Shown here: positions 52,791-63,714 of the stretch, piece after piece
Numbering within the stretch: position 1 is the first letter of the stretch
How the letters are laid out: each line of letters begins with the position of its first letter
DNA from: Coenobita brevimanus
Lineage: Eukaryota > Arthropoda > Malacostraca > Decapoda > Coenobitidae
Assembly (NCBI GenBank): GCA_032717465.1
Contig: CM064632.1
Coordinates: 28,438,578-28,502,577, forward strand
Direction: 5' to 3'
DNA length: 64,000 nt
The notes under the pieces: model-generated
The model's input: the letters and a program-made list of their open reading frames with translations, nothing else
Databases searched by the model: none
What the model was told of the DNA's origin: nothing
Program-made: the position numbers and the translations under genes

Positions 52791-54112
52791 AATGATGATT
52801 ATGAACTATAAATAATCCTGAACTGATATTGGATTCTAGAGAATTACATGATGAGAGTATATTATATGGACGAAAATGAACACGAGTAATCATTCTAATT
52901 GGTTCGAGGCTATGCCAGCCCGAAAAGATGACCCATGCTCGTAAAAAGGCCCCTGTCTTGAGGCTATTGTCGAGCCCAAGAGTAACTGACAAAAGGAAAG
53001 TATGGTACAATGACCTCATAAATCGTTTGCATGTATCAAATTGTTTTCGCCTGATGACGATGTTGTAGGAAAGATCATCCAAACCCTGGTTTTGATGTAC
53101 AATCTTCTTACATACTACAGAGGGTCATGTAATTAAAAATGTTTTGTGGGAATTAGCATAAAATTATTAAAGTAGAGTAAAGTATATATCTTTTCTTATT
53201 TTCTTAGTGTACCTAATCAAAGGAATTAAGTCCTCAAGCCTAATTCACTCCCCTTCCAATTCAAGATTCCTTCGCTGAGGGAACGACGACCACCTGTGGT
53301 ACTGATTAAATCTAAGCTCGGCCAAAAATTACAAACGCTACCAAAATTCTTTTTTTTCTTAAATAATTATCATAAACTATTATACTAAGTCGAGTACCAC
53401 CTGTATCACCCATGGGTAAGTTAACCAGTGCCAACCACCGGGAAGATTATAAATATAAATAGCGTTACACTGGTGTCAATCGGTGGGATAGAAAAAAATC
53501 TATCGTTACAGGTGCAGCGTTTCTTAAGCTTGGATTATCGGATTTCCTTTGATCAGTATGTTACGTTATACTGTAGTTTTGAGTTAAGTAATATGTTATG
53601 TATTGTATTACAAGTGCTGTCGTGGTGGACTTTCACTTGAAACTATATCGAACAGACAGCAAGTGCAGTTGTTAGCAGTTTACCGGTATTTGTTATCGAT
53701 CACACATTGACCATCTTATTCCTGAGTAATTTTTTAAAAATCTTTATTACGATTGGAAAACAGCACCTTAGGCATGTCAACAGGTGGCAAGATGTCTAGC
53801 GAGCTGGCAAAGTGTCTAGAGAGTTGTGATTGTGTCAATCAAGAAAGCATCATATTTTAATGGAAAAAAAAACAGCTATTGCAACAGGAAAGCTGCGTTA
53901 AGAAATGCACATAAACGTCACTAATTCCTGTATAAGTGTCCCGTAAATAAAAATCGTGTCAGTGAACAAAATATACAAGATAGTGTCGTATCAGTTATAT
54001 TTTCAGGTAAGTTACAGTAAGTTATTAGTTACTGTTGGATTGTTATACTGCATGGAATAATAACTATTACAATCAGAGGATAATAAAAAGAAAACATATG
54101 ATTTGAATTGAA
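52791..54112. other. Element interior, no gene recognised
   Basis: AT-rich sequence; a 105-codon minus frame at 52765-53082 has no known motif. Confidence 0.4.
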
Positions 54113-54655
54113 CTCATTCATTAGTAGGAAGAAACCCACCCTCCTTCTCGATCACCTCTCGCAGTCTGTTTGGCATGGAGGCGACATGGGTTCCGTATGA
54201 GCTGTTGCTGGCATCTGAACTGTTCCCACTAGGCATGGATGTGGACCAGTAGTTCATCTGGTGTCCGTTCACTCTCAGGCTCCCAACAGTTAACCATATT
54301 CCCCCATACATTTTCGATGGGGTTCATACCTGCTTCCTTAGTGAGCCAGTCGAGCAACTGCGAGTCCTCTCGACCTCCAAACCATTCCGAGACACTTCTC
54401 GCCGTGTAGAAGGGGCAGCGATCCTAAACAAAAATTATAGGTCCGGGAGGAAACGGATAGTTCCGCTCATGAACAGAGGGGAGGAAATAATCCTGCAAAA
54501 TTTCAAATTATTTTTTAGCAGTAGAACTCCCTTCTTTCCTGGTGAAGTCACCCATGCCGTGGATGCACACCCACTCCCAGACATTGACAGTGATGTGTCC
54601 ACTTCCGGCTTCCTCGTAGATGTTCCTACAGTTGTAGCTGCACGTGAATAAAATA
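54113..54655 (-). pseudogene. Broken Tc1/mariner-type transposase fragment
   Basis: On the minus strand, across several frames, the sequence reads HITVNVWEWVCIHGMGDFT, then YFLPSVHERNYPFPPGPIIF, DRCPFYTARSVSEWFG, LLDWLTKEAGMNPIENVWG, RTPDELLVHIHA and SMPNRLREVIEKEGGF. The DRCPFYTA block carries the second catalytic Asp, and MNPIENVWG carries the final acidic residue of the DDE triad in Tc1-like transposases. The N-terminal DNA-binding domain and first Asp were not found. Stops (for example near 54423) and several frame changes inactivate it. It may have supplied the element with mobility or be a later insertion. Confidence 0.85.
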
Positions 54656-55164
54656 TTTATACATCGCTCATATAGTTTTGTTTCTGATATCTTTGACGCT
54701 TCGGGAAAAGCCACCGTTTTTTATGTTATGGTTCATTATCCACTATTTATTTGATATATTTTATGGGGATTGTAAGGCTTAACAAACAGTGGTGCAAGTG
54801 TTGGTAGTATGCGTTCATCTAGACTTATTATTACTATGAATGTCAATTGATCCCTAAATGTTCTTTTAATCATATTAAAAATGTTTAGTGATAGAGTATA
54901 AAAATATCTTTGTTATACATATCGTCTGTAAATTAAAACATATGCATTAGAGTACTGTCGCCTCCAGATTTTTTTTTTTTTTTTTTTTTGTGAATACAGA
55001 ATACCTGGTAACAGTCATATGAAGAAGTGTCAGGCATACAATCAACTCATCTCTATACTCCGGCCTTTATCTACCTACTGCACTTCCACACTCCAATTTG
55101 TCCTCAGCCTGTCTGTTTACCACAATTCTTACAATATCCACCTCCGTATATATATATTATAGTC

Positions 55165-55168
<4 letters not shown>
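54656..55168. other. Element interior, no gene recognised; T run at 54969-54988
   Basis: AT-rich sequence upstream (on the minus strand) of the transposase fragment. No N-terminal helix-turn-helix could be recognised. Confidence 0.45.

Positions 55169-55207
<39 letters not shown>
55169..55207. repeat. (TG)n microsatellite
   Basis: A perfect run of about 39 bases. Confidence 0.97.
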
Positions 55208-55209
<2 letters not shown>

Positions 55210-55734
55210 AGGTTCTCACTTTTACGTGATAACCATACACCCACATATCTTATTAATCAAGAAACTTCACACTGGCTAGATTATATTCATTAAATCCACG
55301 TGGGCTATCGTGTCATTTACTCATATCTGTTCCAAGTGGCCCAACATTAAAGTAAATAAAACAAAGATTCTGGGTGTGGTCATTTGGGAGGGGTCATGCA
55401 GTAATCATATATTATTATCGGTGATCATTTTCAGATACTATGTGACATAGGGTATTGGTTTTACACTTGACCACTCTCATTTTATAAGGAATAACAATGG
55501 CCAGTAAAAGATAGCTGGATTTATAACCACACCAAATAATACGTGAACTTTGCAAACTATTAAACACTGAACTTAATTCCTTTTCTAAGTAGTTTACGTG
55601 AGAGTCCACTGTGTGAGCCTTCAAGATAGTTAATACAATATAAAATGGATACATTGCATAAATCTGTGCTATAGTATAACTTAATCAACTGATCGCTGGG
55701 AATCCGGTAATCTACCATAAAAAACATATGCTCC
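55208..55734. other. Element interior, no gene recognised
   Basis: AT-rich sequence between the microsatellite and the right inverted repeat. Confidence 0.4.
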
Positions 55735-56123
55735 TACAGTGTAATTTTGTAATGAACATTAAAATAACATTATTTTCTCCTGGAAAAAATAGTAATTCAT
55801 GTAATATGGATTCAATATTACAGTAATATAGTAAATCAGTGTTTGTCTTTATATGGTGCTTCAGGTTTCACCCCCCAAACATAATCATCATAATATAATA
55901 ATGTAACATGCTACAAACTTATAAATAGAACCTTAATAAATACTGAGGTGTTTGTCATCGAGTTTTAAAGGCAAAGATTACATATTAGTCTTGGACGTCC
56001 TTAGCCACGTATGCACACACTCATATTACAATTATGACACATTTCATACTCGCTATACTCCCCCCACCCCCACCACAAGTATTATCCCACACCCACACGC
56101 ACATACTGTATTTGGCATTCTGT
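55735..56123 (-). repeat. Right long inverted repeat
   Basis: Reverse complement of 51028-51420; see the element entry for the matching phrases. Confidence 0.88.
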
Positions 56124-56124
56124 T

Positions 56125-56375
56125 GATATTTTACAACGTAAAGAGAACGCGGTGATATTTTACAACATACCGAGAATGTGCTGATATTTTACAGCGTACA
56201 GAGAATGGTGATATTATGCACCATACCGAGAATGTGGTGATATTTTACAATACACAGAAATTGTGGTGATATTTTACAACATTGCGAGAATGTGGTGATA
56301 TTTTACAACATAGAGAGAATATGGTGATATTTTAAAACATATCGAAATTGTAGTGATATTTTACAACATATTCTT
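56125..56375. repeat. 29-bp minisatellite next to the inverted repeat
   Basis: GTGATATTTTACAACATA with GAGAATG recurs about eight to nine times with small length changes. It starts immediately at the outer edge of the right inverted repeat, so the two may be mechanistically linked. Confidence 0.9.
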
Positions 56376-56837
56376 GACTTCATTCATAACCTTAAAAATA
56401 AACAGAGGAGTTGTAATATCTTTTTAATGTGAAAGTAAGTTTAAATTTGCTTTCTTAATTTAGAACTTAGCATGTGCATGGTAACCCTATAGGATGGAAT
56501 TTCGCCTCATAGATTCCAAACCTCTTATGGGCTGGAGTTTGTCATTGCCATTTCTGTACCTGAAAAGTAATCAGATAAGTTGAAACTTTACTTCGCCACA
56601 TTGGTTACCATTTTGCGTCGCCTAATTTAATACGTTTTTTTTTTTTTTTTTTTTTTAAGACAACGATATGTGCTTTGATGTCGGAGACGGAAGGAATCAA
56701 ACGAACAAACACAGATTGGATTATTTAACGAGGCAACTGAGAGGTAAGTCAATTATTAAATCTCATAGAATATTGTTCAGCTACTGTTGTTGCAAGGGAT
56801 GAAGCCAGCCATGACGGTATGCTGGTTGTGGCTGAGA
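56376..56837. other. No gene recognised; T run at 56636-56656
   Basis: AT-rich sequence, no coding signal. Confidence 0.4.
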
Positions 56838-56905
56838 GAGAGAGTGAGTGAGTGAGTGAGTGAGTGAGGGGGGGGGGAGACGGTATCCTACTCTGCTTGT
56901 GGTCG

Positions 56906-56963
<58 letters not shown>

Positions 56964-56987
56964 GGTAGCCTATTCTGCGTGTGGTCG

Positions 56988-57036
<49 letters not shown>
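56838..57036. repeat. Duplicated (GTGA)n/(GA)n microsatellite block
   Basis: GTGAGTGA and a G run are followed by GACGGTATCCTACTCTGCTT with GTGGTCGAATGAGAGAGA. The same unique segment recurs at 56961 (GACGGTAGCCTATTCTGCGT), each with a long GA run: a tandem duplication of about 80 bases. Confidence 0.92.
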
Positions 57037-57041
<5 letters not shown>

Positions 57042-57131
57042 AGTCAGTTGATGGGAGACGATAAACTTAAAAAAAAATGTATATAACAAGTGGTGGTATA
57101 GATTGTCTGTATAACAGATACGATCAATCAA

Positions 57132-57407
57132 TCAATCATTTCCTGTGGCACCCCAAGGGATGCATAGGGCCTCAATGAACTCTTTCCACCAATATTTGTC
57201 TCTTGCCATCTCCTTCAGGTCCCACCAACACTCCTCTCCTGCTTCTTTTTTCATTGTCCTCAACCAGGTTTCCCTCGGCCTACCTCTACCTCTTCTTCCT
57301 CTAGTAGTCCACTCTGGCACATCCTGTATTAAACTACCTTCTTTTCTGTATATGTGCCCCAGCCACTTCCAGCGAGACAGTCTCACATATTCATTAACTG
57401 GTTCCAC
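57132..57407 (-). pseudogene. LINE C-terminal domain
   Basis: RLSRWKWLGHIYRKEGSLIQ, GRRGRGRPRETWLRTMKKEA and WWKEFIEALCIPWG give the conserved tail of these LINE proteins. It is in another frame from the reverse transcriptase, so at least one frameshift lies between them. The stop is near 57132, just before the tetranucleotide tail. Confidence 0.9.
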
Positions 57408-57493
57408 TCTCGTAATATCCCTTACTCTTGCATTTGTAACTCTGTCTTGCCACTTTACCCCAAGAATCCTTCTCAGTATTTTATTCTCAAATC

Positions 57494-58835
57494 CTAATAC
57501 TTTCTGATCTGTTGCAATTGTACTGTACCATGACTCATGCCCATAATTAAAATTGGTCTAACCATGGACTTGTAAATTTTCACTTTAGTATGTACCGAAA
57601 GCATATTATTATTCCAAACAGATTTCAACATTCCAACTGCTCGCCAAGTCTGTCTAATCCTGTCCTCAATTTCATTGTTTAATGATCCATTAGATGATAC
57701 AATCGTTCCCAGATATTTAAAGTTTTCTACATTCATCACCACATTATTCCCAATTACACAATCGATTTGGTTCTCCACGTTCATATTAATAATTTCAGTC
57801 TTTCCACAATTTATTACCAATCCCACTTTTTCTCCTTCCTCCACCAGACAATCAAGCACCCTCTGCATCTCGTAAATACTTCCACAAATCAGTACAATAT
57901 CATCAGCATAGTCCAAATCCATCAGCTTCTTATTTTCTTTCCAGTTAATTCCTGCACCTGTTCTCCTTACAACCTTTTTCATAACGTAATCCATAACCAA
58001 AACAAACAGCAATGGCGAAAGAACTCCTCCTTGAATCACTCCTGACCTAACTTGAAATGGATCACTCAAAGAACCACCCACCATTACCTTACAGAAAGTA
58101 CCTTCATGCAGGCTTCTAATAATATTTACAAACTTTTCTGGTATGCCATAGAATCTCATAATTTTCAACATAGCTCCACGTGAAACACTATCAAACGCCT
58201 TTTCAAAATCCACAAAACACATACTAAGTGGCATTTTCATCTCATTAGCTTGTTGCATTAGATTCTGCCTTACAATAAAAATCTGATCATTACAACCTCG
58301 ACCCTTTCTAAATCCCGCTTGTTCTTCTCTTAAAATTTTATCAATTACTGGCTCTATTCTGTTCAACAAGATTTTGGAAAAAACTTTTGCAACTACAGGT
58401 ATCAAAGTTATCCCCCTCCAATTGCCACACACACTTAAATCTCCCTTTTTTGGTATTTTTATAATCACTCCATTTTTCCACTCTTCTGGAATTCCACCAT
58501 TATCTCAAGCCTCATTAAAAAGTTTCAAAAGCGCATTCATCAACTCGTCAGTTTCCACCTTAAGCATTTCAGGGAATATTCCATCTTCTCCTGGGGCCTT
58601 AAAATTCTTTAACTCCTTTATAGAATTTGCTACCTCTTCCAAAGTTATATCCCCTGTTTCTATCTGCAAATCTCTCTCGGCTGGCAAAATGTCCTCTTCA
58701 GCTGGGATTGGTCTGTTTAGAACAGATTCAAAGTGCTCTTTCCACCTTCCTTTTATATCCAAATCTTTAGTCATCAAATTACCATTTCTATCTCGTACAG
58801 GTATTTCCTTCCTTCTCTTTTCAGTCCCAGTTAAC
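57494..58835 (-). pseudogene. LINE reverse transcriptase domain
   Basis: The fragment before 58505 includes LKNFKAPGEDGIFPEMLKV, ending in a stop at the end of a FNEA sequence where Trp or a similar codon is expected. Then come IIKIPKKGDLSVCGNWRGIT, EQAGFRKGRGCNDQIFIVRQ, motif A MCFVDFEKAFDSVSRG, motif B RSGVIQGGVLSP (usually RQG; Ile at the second site) and motif C LMDLDYADDIVLICGS. The catalytic Asp residues are present. FKYLGTIVSSNGSLNNEIED follows. The frame shifts at about 57520. Confidence 0.92.
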
Positions 58836-59065
58836 TCCTTTATGGCCTGATACGCTGCTCTTGTGCTCTGACCGTCATTTTTACTTAATTTAATTTCTGT
58901 CTCTGTCGCCTTTTCATCATATAGCCTCCTTATATCACGTCTAATGAGTCTTTTTACTTCAGAATGTAAACTCCAGTACTTTGCTCTAAGTACTTCAACT
59001 ACCTGGCCATCAACATGTTGTTCTTCACTTCTTAACTTAGCCTCCTTCCTTTTCTGAATTGTATT

Positions 59066-60187
59066 TCATGTTTCATCTGACATCCACTTTTTCCTTCTCG
59101 CTTTCCCTTTTTTCTTAATAGTAACCTTAGCACTCTCATGCAAAACCTCTTTTACCTCTCTCCACATTTGATTAATATCATTGTCTTCAGATTCCATCAA
59201 AGTCTGCAGGACTAGAAACCTGTTCCTACATTCCCACCGAAACTTTTCCCTCGTGCTCTCATCACTTCTCAGCTCATCCAAATCATAATTATTACCTCCT
59301 GTACAATTACCATTAACGTTTCTCTTATGTTTTATTTTAATCTTTGACACAACAAGTTGATGATCAGTACCTATATCTGCCCTCCTCCTTACGCAAACAT
59401 CTTGCAAATAACTCCTATGCCTTCTGCTAATTGCAATGTGGTCAATCTGGTTACAATATTTACCACATGGTGAAATCCAAGTAGTCTTATATATTTTTCT
59501 ATGCTCAAAGACAGTTCCACCAATTATAAGGTTATTTGCCAAACAAAAGCTTCCAAAGCGCACCCCATTGTCGTTTCTTATACCAACACCCTCCTTACCC
59601 ATACAATCTTCAAAGCCATCCCTACTACTGCCAACAATCGCATTAAAATCACCAAAGCAAACTAACACATCATGTCTTGCCACTCTATTCACTACATCCT
59701 GCAGCTTCTCATAAAAGTCATCCTTCATTTCATCAGCAGCCTCATTTGTCGGAGCGTACTCTACAATCATACTGATATTACCATGGTCAGATTTTAAACG
59801 AGCATAAAGCAAGCGCTCATTAATTGGTTAAAACTCTCATACTGCCTTACAAGCATCTCTACTCAGCAGTAAGCCTACTTCTTGGTAATGATTTCCATCT
59901 CTCCTACCAGAAACCAACATAGTAATACCATCTTCCAAATTCATTTTATCAGCTCCAAGCAATCTCGTTTCTGTAAGTGCACAAATATCCATCTTGTATT
60001 CCTTGAACACTGAAATAAGTTCTTCCATTTTACCAGCCTGATTGAGAGTTCGAACATTCCAGTTTCCTATTCTCAAGGTTCTTTTTGGATGTATAAACTT
60101 ATTTTTACACCGTGGGATTCTTAGCACCCCCTGCCCACTTAAGGGCTGCACGGAACTGAGGGCCATTGCTTCGTCACCAGAGTTCAT
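59066..60187 (-). pseudogene. LINE endonuclease domain
   Basis: The first ATG is at 60187. RTLRIGNWNVRTLNQAGKM carries the catalytic Asn, and CALTETRLL the catalytic Glu. Two stops near 59820-59837 interrupt the frame. It resumes with ISMIVEYAPTNEAADEMKDD, VLVCFGDFNAIVGSSRDGF (GDFN box) and RRRADIGTDHQLVVSK (TDH in place of the usual SDH). The frame then stops at 59066-59068. The order and spacing match an apurinic-like endonuclease of LINEs. Confidence 0.9.
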
Positions 60188-60519
60188 CAAGATTTCTTAG
60201 GCAAAAAAATATTTTACCTTGGAGCCAATGCCAGTGACTCGCAGGAACCAGACAGTGGAGAAAGTAAAATGCAGAGGGTTTGGACAGACAAAGTACAAGG
60301 GAAAGAAAGAGAGCAAAAAGAATGTTGATAAAAGTGTCCCTTTTAGTCGCCTCTTACGACAAGCAGGGAATACTGGGGAAGTATTCTATCCCCCCTTCCC
60401 CAGGGGGATATGATATCCGTTTATTAATTTATTTATTGCATGTAGATAATAACTAGTGAATAGATAGGATAAAGGATAGGAGATTTATAGAACAAATGTC
60501 GTCGCATCCTAAGAGTGCT

Positions 60520-60970
60520 GTACTCCCCACTCAAACATATGAAACTGAAGCTTGGATCTTGTTGGAAGGACACGTGTCAAGATGAGAGCACTGGAAATGA
60601 GTTATCTGAGAGGAGCATGTCGAGTTACATGGAAAGACGGACAGATAAATTAAGAACGGAAGGAGCTTTGTGATCTTACTGTGGATGTGCTAAAAAGTAT
60701 AAGAAATATTTTCAGATGCTTTGGCCACGTGGAGAGGAATGGATGGAGAATGAGAGAGTGGCTGTGAGAGTATATGTTAGTGAAGTGAAGGAGGGGAAGG
60801 AGAGGAGAAGAGATGATGAAATGAAAGGATGGGGTGGAGAAATATATGAGAGAAGGAGATATGAGTTGGAGGAAGGGCAGACAAAGAGCAAATGCATGAG
60901 TGTAATGAAGGCTATTCGTTTGCGGCCACTCTTCACGGGATTAAGGCGCCAGGCGACAGATAATAGATAG
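60520..60970 (+). pseudogene. Decayed LINE 3' part (same family as 15850-16694)
   Basis: Plus-strand readings give ALEMSYLRGACRVTWKDG, FRCFGHVERN and EKYMREGDMSW, which parallel AVEMSYLRGACGVTWRDR, RWFGHLKRM and VERYMREGG of the 15.9-kb copy. The nucleotide tail GTTTGCGGCCACTCTTCACG with GGATTAAGGCGCCAGGCGAC corresponds to its 3' end. Stops and frameshifts are numerous. It lies right beside the 5' end of the neighbouring LINE, in opposite orientation. Confidence 0.88.
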
Positions 60971-61261
60971 TGTTAGAAGTAACTTACCTCTGCCCACGCG
61001 CGGATACAGGCTTTTGGAGTTTAGGGTGACATGTATGTTAGAGTGGCTGTGTTAAAGACTGCCGTAATAAATTTAGGTCATCAAGGAACTCTACCCGGTG
61101 TGCACGTGTGAGAACATAATGACATCCTACCGCAATGAGTGACATTATACCCAGTCCTGAAGTAGTATTAAATGAACACGATACCGACCTGAGCTGAACA
61201 CATGAAGTTCCACCCCTCGTTGTAAGAGTTTTAAGCAGTGAACACTAACATGATGTCTGGA

Positions 61262-61492
61262 GGCTACACTCACCTCACTCAAACTTGGCCAATATTATCG
61301 TCCTTTCGTAGCTTATTTCACGCAAGATAGTGGGAGAAAAACACAACAACGCAGCTCAGAATCCTTTACGTAGCACTTCTTCATGACTGGCACTGTATTC
61401 TAGCCTTGATTTTCTGTTACAACTTGGTATTCAAGCGGGAGAGATGGCAGTTTTAGACCAAGTTTGAGTAAAAAGGGTATCGTGGATTTTAT
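61262..61492 (+). mobile_element. MITE-A copy
   Basis: CACTCAAACTTGGCCAATAT at the left and AGTTTTAGACCAAGTTTGAG at the right are inverted ends. The body has TCGTAGCTTATTTCACGCAA, AGCACTTCTTCATGACTGGC and AACTTGGTATTCAAGCGGG. Confidence 0.87.
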
Positions 61493-61654
61493 CTACGGGT
61501 GTCTGAGAGATAATTAGCTCCTTCCATATTTTGGTGAACGATGGCCCGAGAAGAATGCCATATGCCTTTTTTCTTTCACTTTGCTGCCCGGTTCACCTTC
61601 CCAGAGAAAGGCGGGTCGTGATATGCAGCCCGAAAATAATTAGGAGAGGATCAC

Positions 61655-61710
<56 letters not shown>

Positions 61711-61859
61711 CGGCAGCTCTCCTAAGGGACAACTTAACATTCTAAAACGAGAAGCCATCAGAAAGTGCAACACCCACGTCGGACAGTCAGTCTAGTGGAC
61801 TGTGCACACAGTCAGTGAACACCTGTTATTTTGTAGCATGATAATAAATGATTGTTGGA
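61493..61859. other. No gene recognised; (GA)n at 61660-61706
   Basis: A perfect GA run of about 47 bases; otherwise nothing recognised. Confidence 0.5.
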
Positions 61860-62475
61860 AAATAACCATATTGTCGTCATGAACTGAAACTCCTTCCTTG
61901 CCTCTGATCCACTGTTTATAGTGTAATTCGTCACCGTGCATGAACCCTTGACCGATTTCCCTCAGAATCGGTCATCATCATCTTTACCTGACCCTTAACC
62001 CATCCACCTGGTTTAGTTCAAACCGGAATAAGAGTAATTAAGTTGACGTTACCCAGTGGCCTTGACCTTTGACCTATTGTTCTGACTATAGAACAGTTCC
62101 ATCTTTGACAAACCTCAAACCCGTCCGCCAGATTTTATCCAAATCGAATCAAAGATGTCGTGAGTTATAGGCCAGGCATTTGCCCTTGCCCTGCGACCTT
62201 TACCTCCGAACGATTATTGTCTAAATTGAATCACCTAACCCTTTCCTGTCCACCAGTCCAATGACCAGGTTTGGTCAAAATTGGGTCAGAACTGTTGAAT
62301 CGGTCTGACCTGTGACCCATTTCGCCCCCATATTAATCACCAGTTCTTCTGATGGTCCTCAGTTTCATGCAACTGTGTCCATTAGTTTTTCAGTAATCTT
62401 ACTCTCAGACAGACAGACAGACAGAAAAACAGAGACAAGTGGGAACAAACACCCTTGCCCTTAGGCAATCGGGTG
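61860..62475 (+). mobile_element. Dispersed repeat with GACA and (AAT)n tail
   Basis: Internal phrases recur at intervals of about 110-130 bases: GGCCTTGACCTTTGACC, CTGACCTGTGACCCATTTCG, and CAGGTTTGGTCAAAATTGGG beside CTGGTTTAGTTCAAACCGG. The element then ends CAGACAGACAGACAGACAG, CCTTGCCCTTAGGCAATCGG and GTGTATAATAATAATAATA. This layout (decayed internal repeats, ACAG run, trinucleotide tail) resembles a repeat class I have seen in marine invertebrate DNA, but I cannot assign it to a named superfamily. Confidence 0.6.
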
Positions 62476-62518
<43 letters not shown>

Positions 62519-62578
62519 TTAGTTGTAGCAGTAATAGTAGTAGTAGTAGTAGTAGTAGGAGGAGGAGGAGGAGGAGGA
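62476..62578. repeat. (AAT)n-(TAG)n-(GGA)n trinucleotide block
   Basis: About 42 bases of TAA, then TAGTAG (62533-62557), then GGAGGA (62557-62578). Confidence 0.96.
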
Positions 62579-63065
62579 ATGATAACAGTAATCCTCATAA
62601 TAAAACACCGTGCCGGTTCACAATAAAAAGATATCCCTATGGAGATGAAATTCCTCTGATGGCAAAACTCTTCTCTCTTGATCCGCATAGTAACACTAAT
62701 ACTTCTAGAGACATACACATAATGGCAGATAAATCTTGAACTTTTCCGAAATGTGTCTCGTGAATCCTTCATCTCTCTCTCTCTCTCTCTCTCTCCACCC
62801 GTAATCCACATTCTCTTATAACCTTCCCTTCCATTTTTCAGCCACTCTGTTTTTCCCCCTGCCAGCTTCTTCAGCATTCGCCTCGGCTCTCCTCTTAACC
62901 CCGAGGCTCCCGCTGTTTACAGTATTATTTTCCTTGTTTACAGCGCAGTCCATTATCCAGTTTATTTCATTTTCTTTCTACCATTTTTCACAGGTAAATC
63001 TTCACTTAGTTTTTTTTTTGTGTGTGTGTAATTCCCCACACAACGAGAAGGTCTACATGATAAAA
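62579..63065. other. No gene recognised; (CT)n at 62772-62794
   Basis: Mixed sequence; frames passing through the trinucleotide block are low complexity. Confidence 0.45.
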
Positions 63066-63365
63066 TCCACTAACTCGATGTAGTGCTGTCTTCAGGTGAT
63101 TCAACATTAGTCAGATGGTTTCCTGTAACCCAGGAAACGCTGGGTAGTAAACATGTAACCATATGACGCCTGGTGATTTAGTGGGTTGAGGCGCTGCAGC
63201 TGAATGGAGCCTGTAAAGGTTTCCATCTGAGGGGTGATTGGGGTTTGTTGCTCAAATAATGCCAGTCAAGGGTAAGGGGGCTGGTCACCCATGCCTTAAA
63301 TGTCAAGATTGAGTAGCCTAACCCCGGGCCCCTACTGACTTGATGGTGCAAAAATGGATGGAAGG
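63066..63365 (+). mobile_element. SINE-A copy, plus strand
   Basis: ACTCGATGTAGTGCTGTCTT at the start, TGGTTTCCTGTAACCCAGGA, GGTAGTAAACATGTAACC-like words, CGCCTGGTGATTTAGTGGGT at the A-box position, TTGGGGTTTGTTGCTCA, AGCCTAACCCCGGGCCCC, and ATGGATGGAAG at the end. It lacks the pyrimidine expansion of the 7.8-kb copy, so it is closer to the family form (about 300 bp). Confidence 0.82.
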
Positions 63366-63714
63366 GTACAATACTGCCAGATATAGTACGCCTTTGGAAG
63401 TAAGGCTAATATAATGAATGGTTAACACTTTCACCCCGAGGTTCTCCCAGGCTGAATAACGGTGTGTGGAGTTAGCCAGAATTAAACACAACTGATTCGC
63501 GGTGACGAAGGGGTTCACTGGAGGATTTTGGCTGCCCACTTACTCCATGAGGTCTGCCCTAAGCTGAGTATAATCGTTCGTCATTATTCAATATCAGATT
63601 CAAAGTAGACTAGATCCTGCCTTGAAGGGGTTAACTGCTAAAATAAAATGTATTTTCTTGATATCCTTGCCACTATCAGGTTATGAGACATCGCACTGCA
63701 AGACATGTACAGGG
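63366..63714. other. No gene recognised
   Basis: Contains phrases recalling family C (GCTGAGTATAATCGTTCG) but no clear copy. Confidence 0.4.

Larger units (their letters stand above)
51028..56123. mobile_element. 5.1-kb element bounded by long inverted repeats
   Basis: The left end starts ACAGAATGCCAAATACAGCA, and the reverse complement of the right end starts ACAGAATGCCAAATACAGTA. Near-identity continues for about 300 bases (for example GTGGCTAAGGACGTCCAAGA and CGATGACAAACACCTCAGTA on both sides), with scattered substitutions and small indels. Weaker similarity runs about 90 bases further. Outside these limits similarity stops. The interior holds a broken Tc1/mariner transposase, local tandem repeats and otherwise unassigned AT-rich sequence. 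No target duplication is obvious. It is either a large DNA transposon with long inverted ends or two copies of a smaller repeat in opposite orientation. Confidence 0.75.
57118..60412 (-). mobile_element. Near-full-length LINE (3.3 kb), inactivated
   Basis: On the minus strand the element runs from a 5' leader (CCCCTGGGGAAGGGGGGATA, then GTCGTAAGAGGCGACTAAAA) through endonuclease and reverse transcriptase to a C-terminal domain. It ends with a tetranucleotide tail (ATTGATTGATTGATCG) in place of poly(A). Short tetranucleotide tails and a single long frame are features of RTE-like and Nimb/Ingi-like LINEs. The 5' end is nearly complete. Several stops and frameshifts disable it. No certain target duplication was found. 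Confidence 0.88.

Noticed and set aside
57145..58850. Plus-strand open frames of 120 and 158 codons
   Set aside because: They are antisense to the LINE reverse transcriptase, which accounts for the region on the minus strand.
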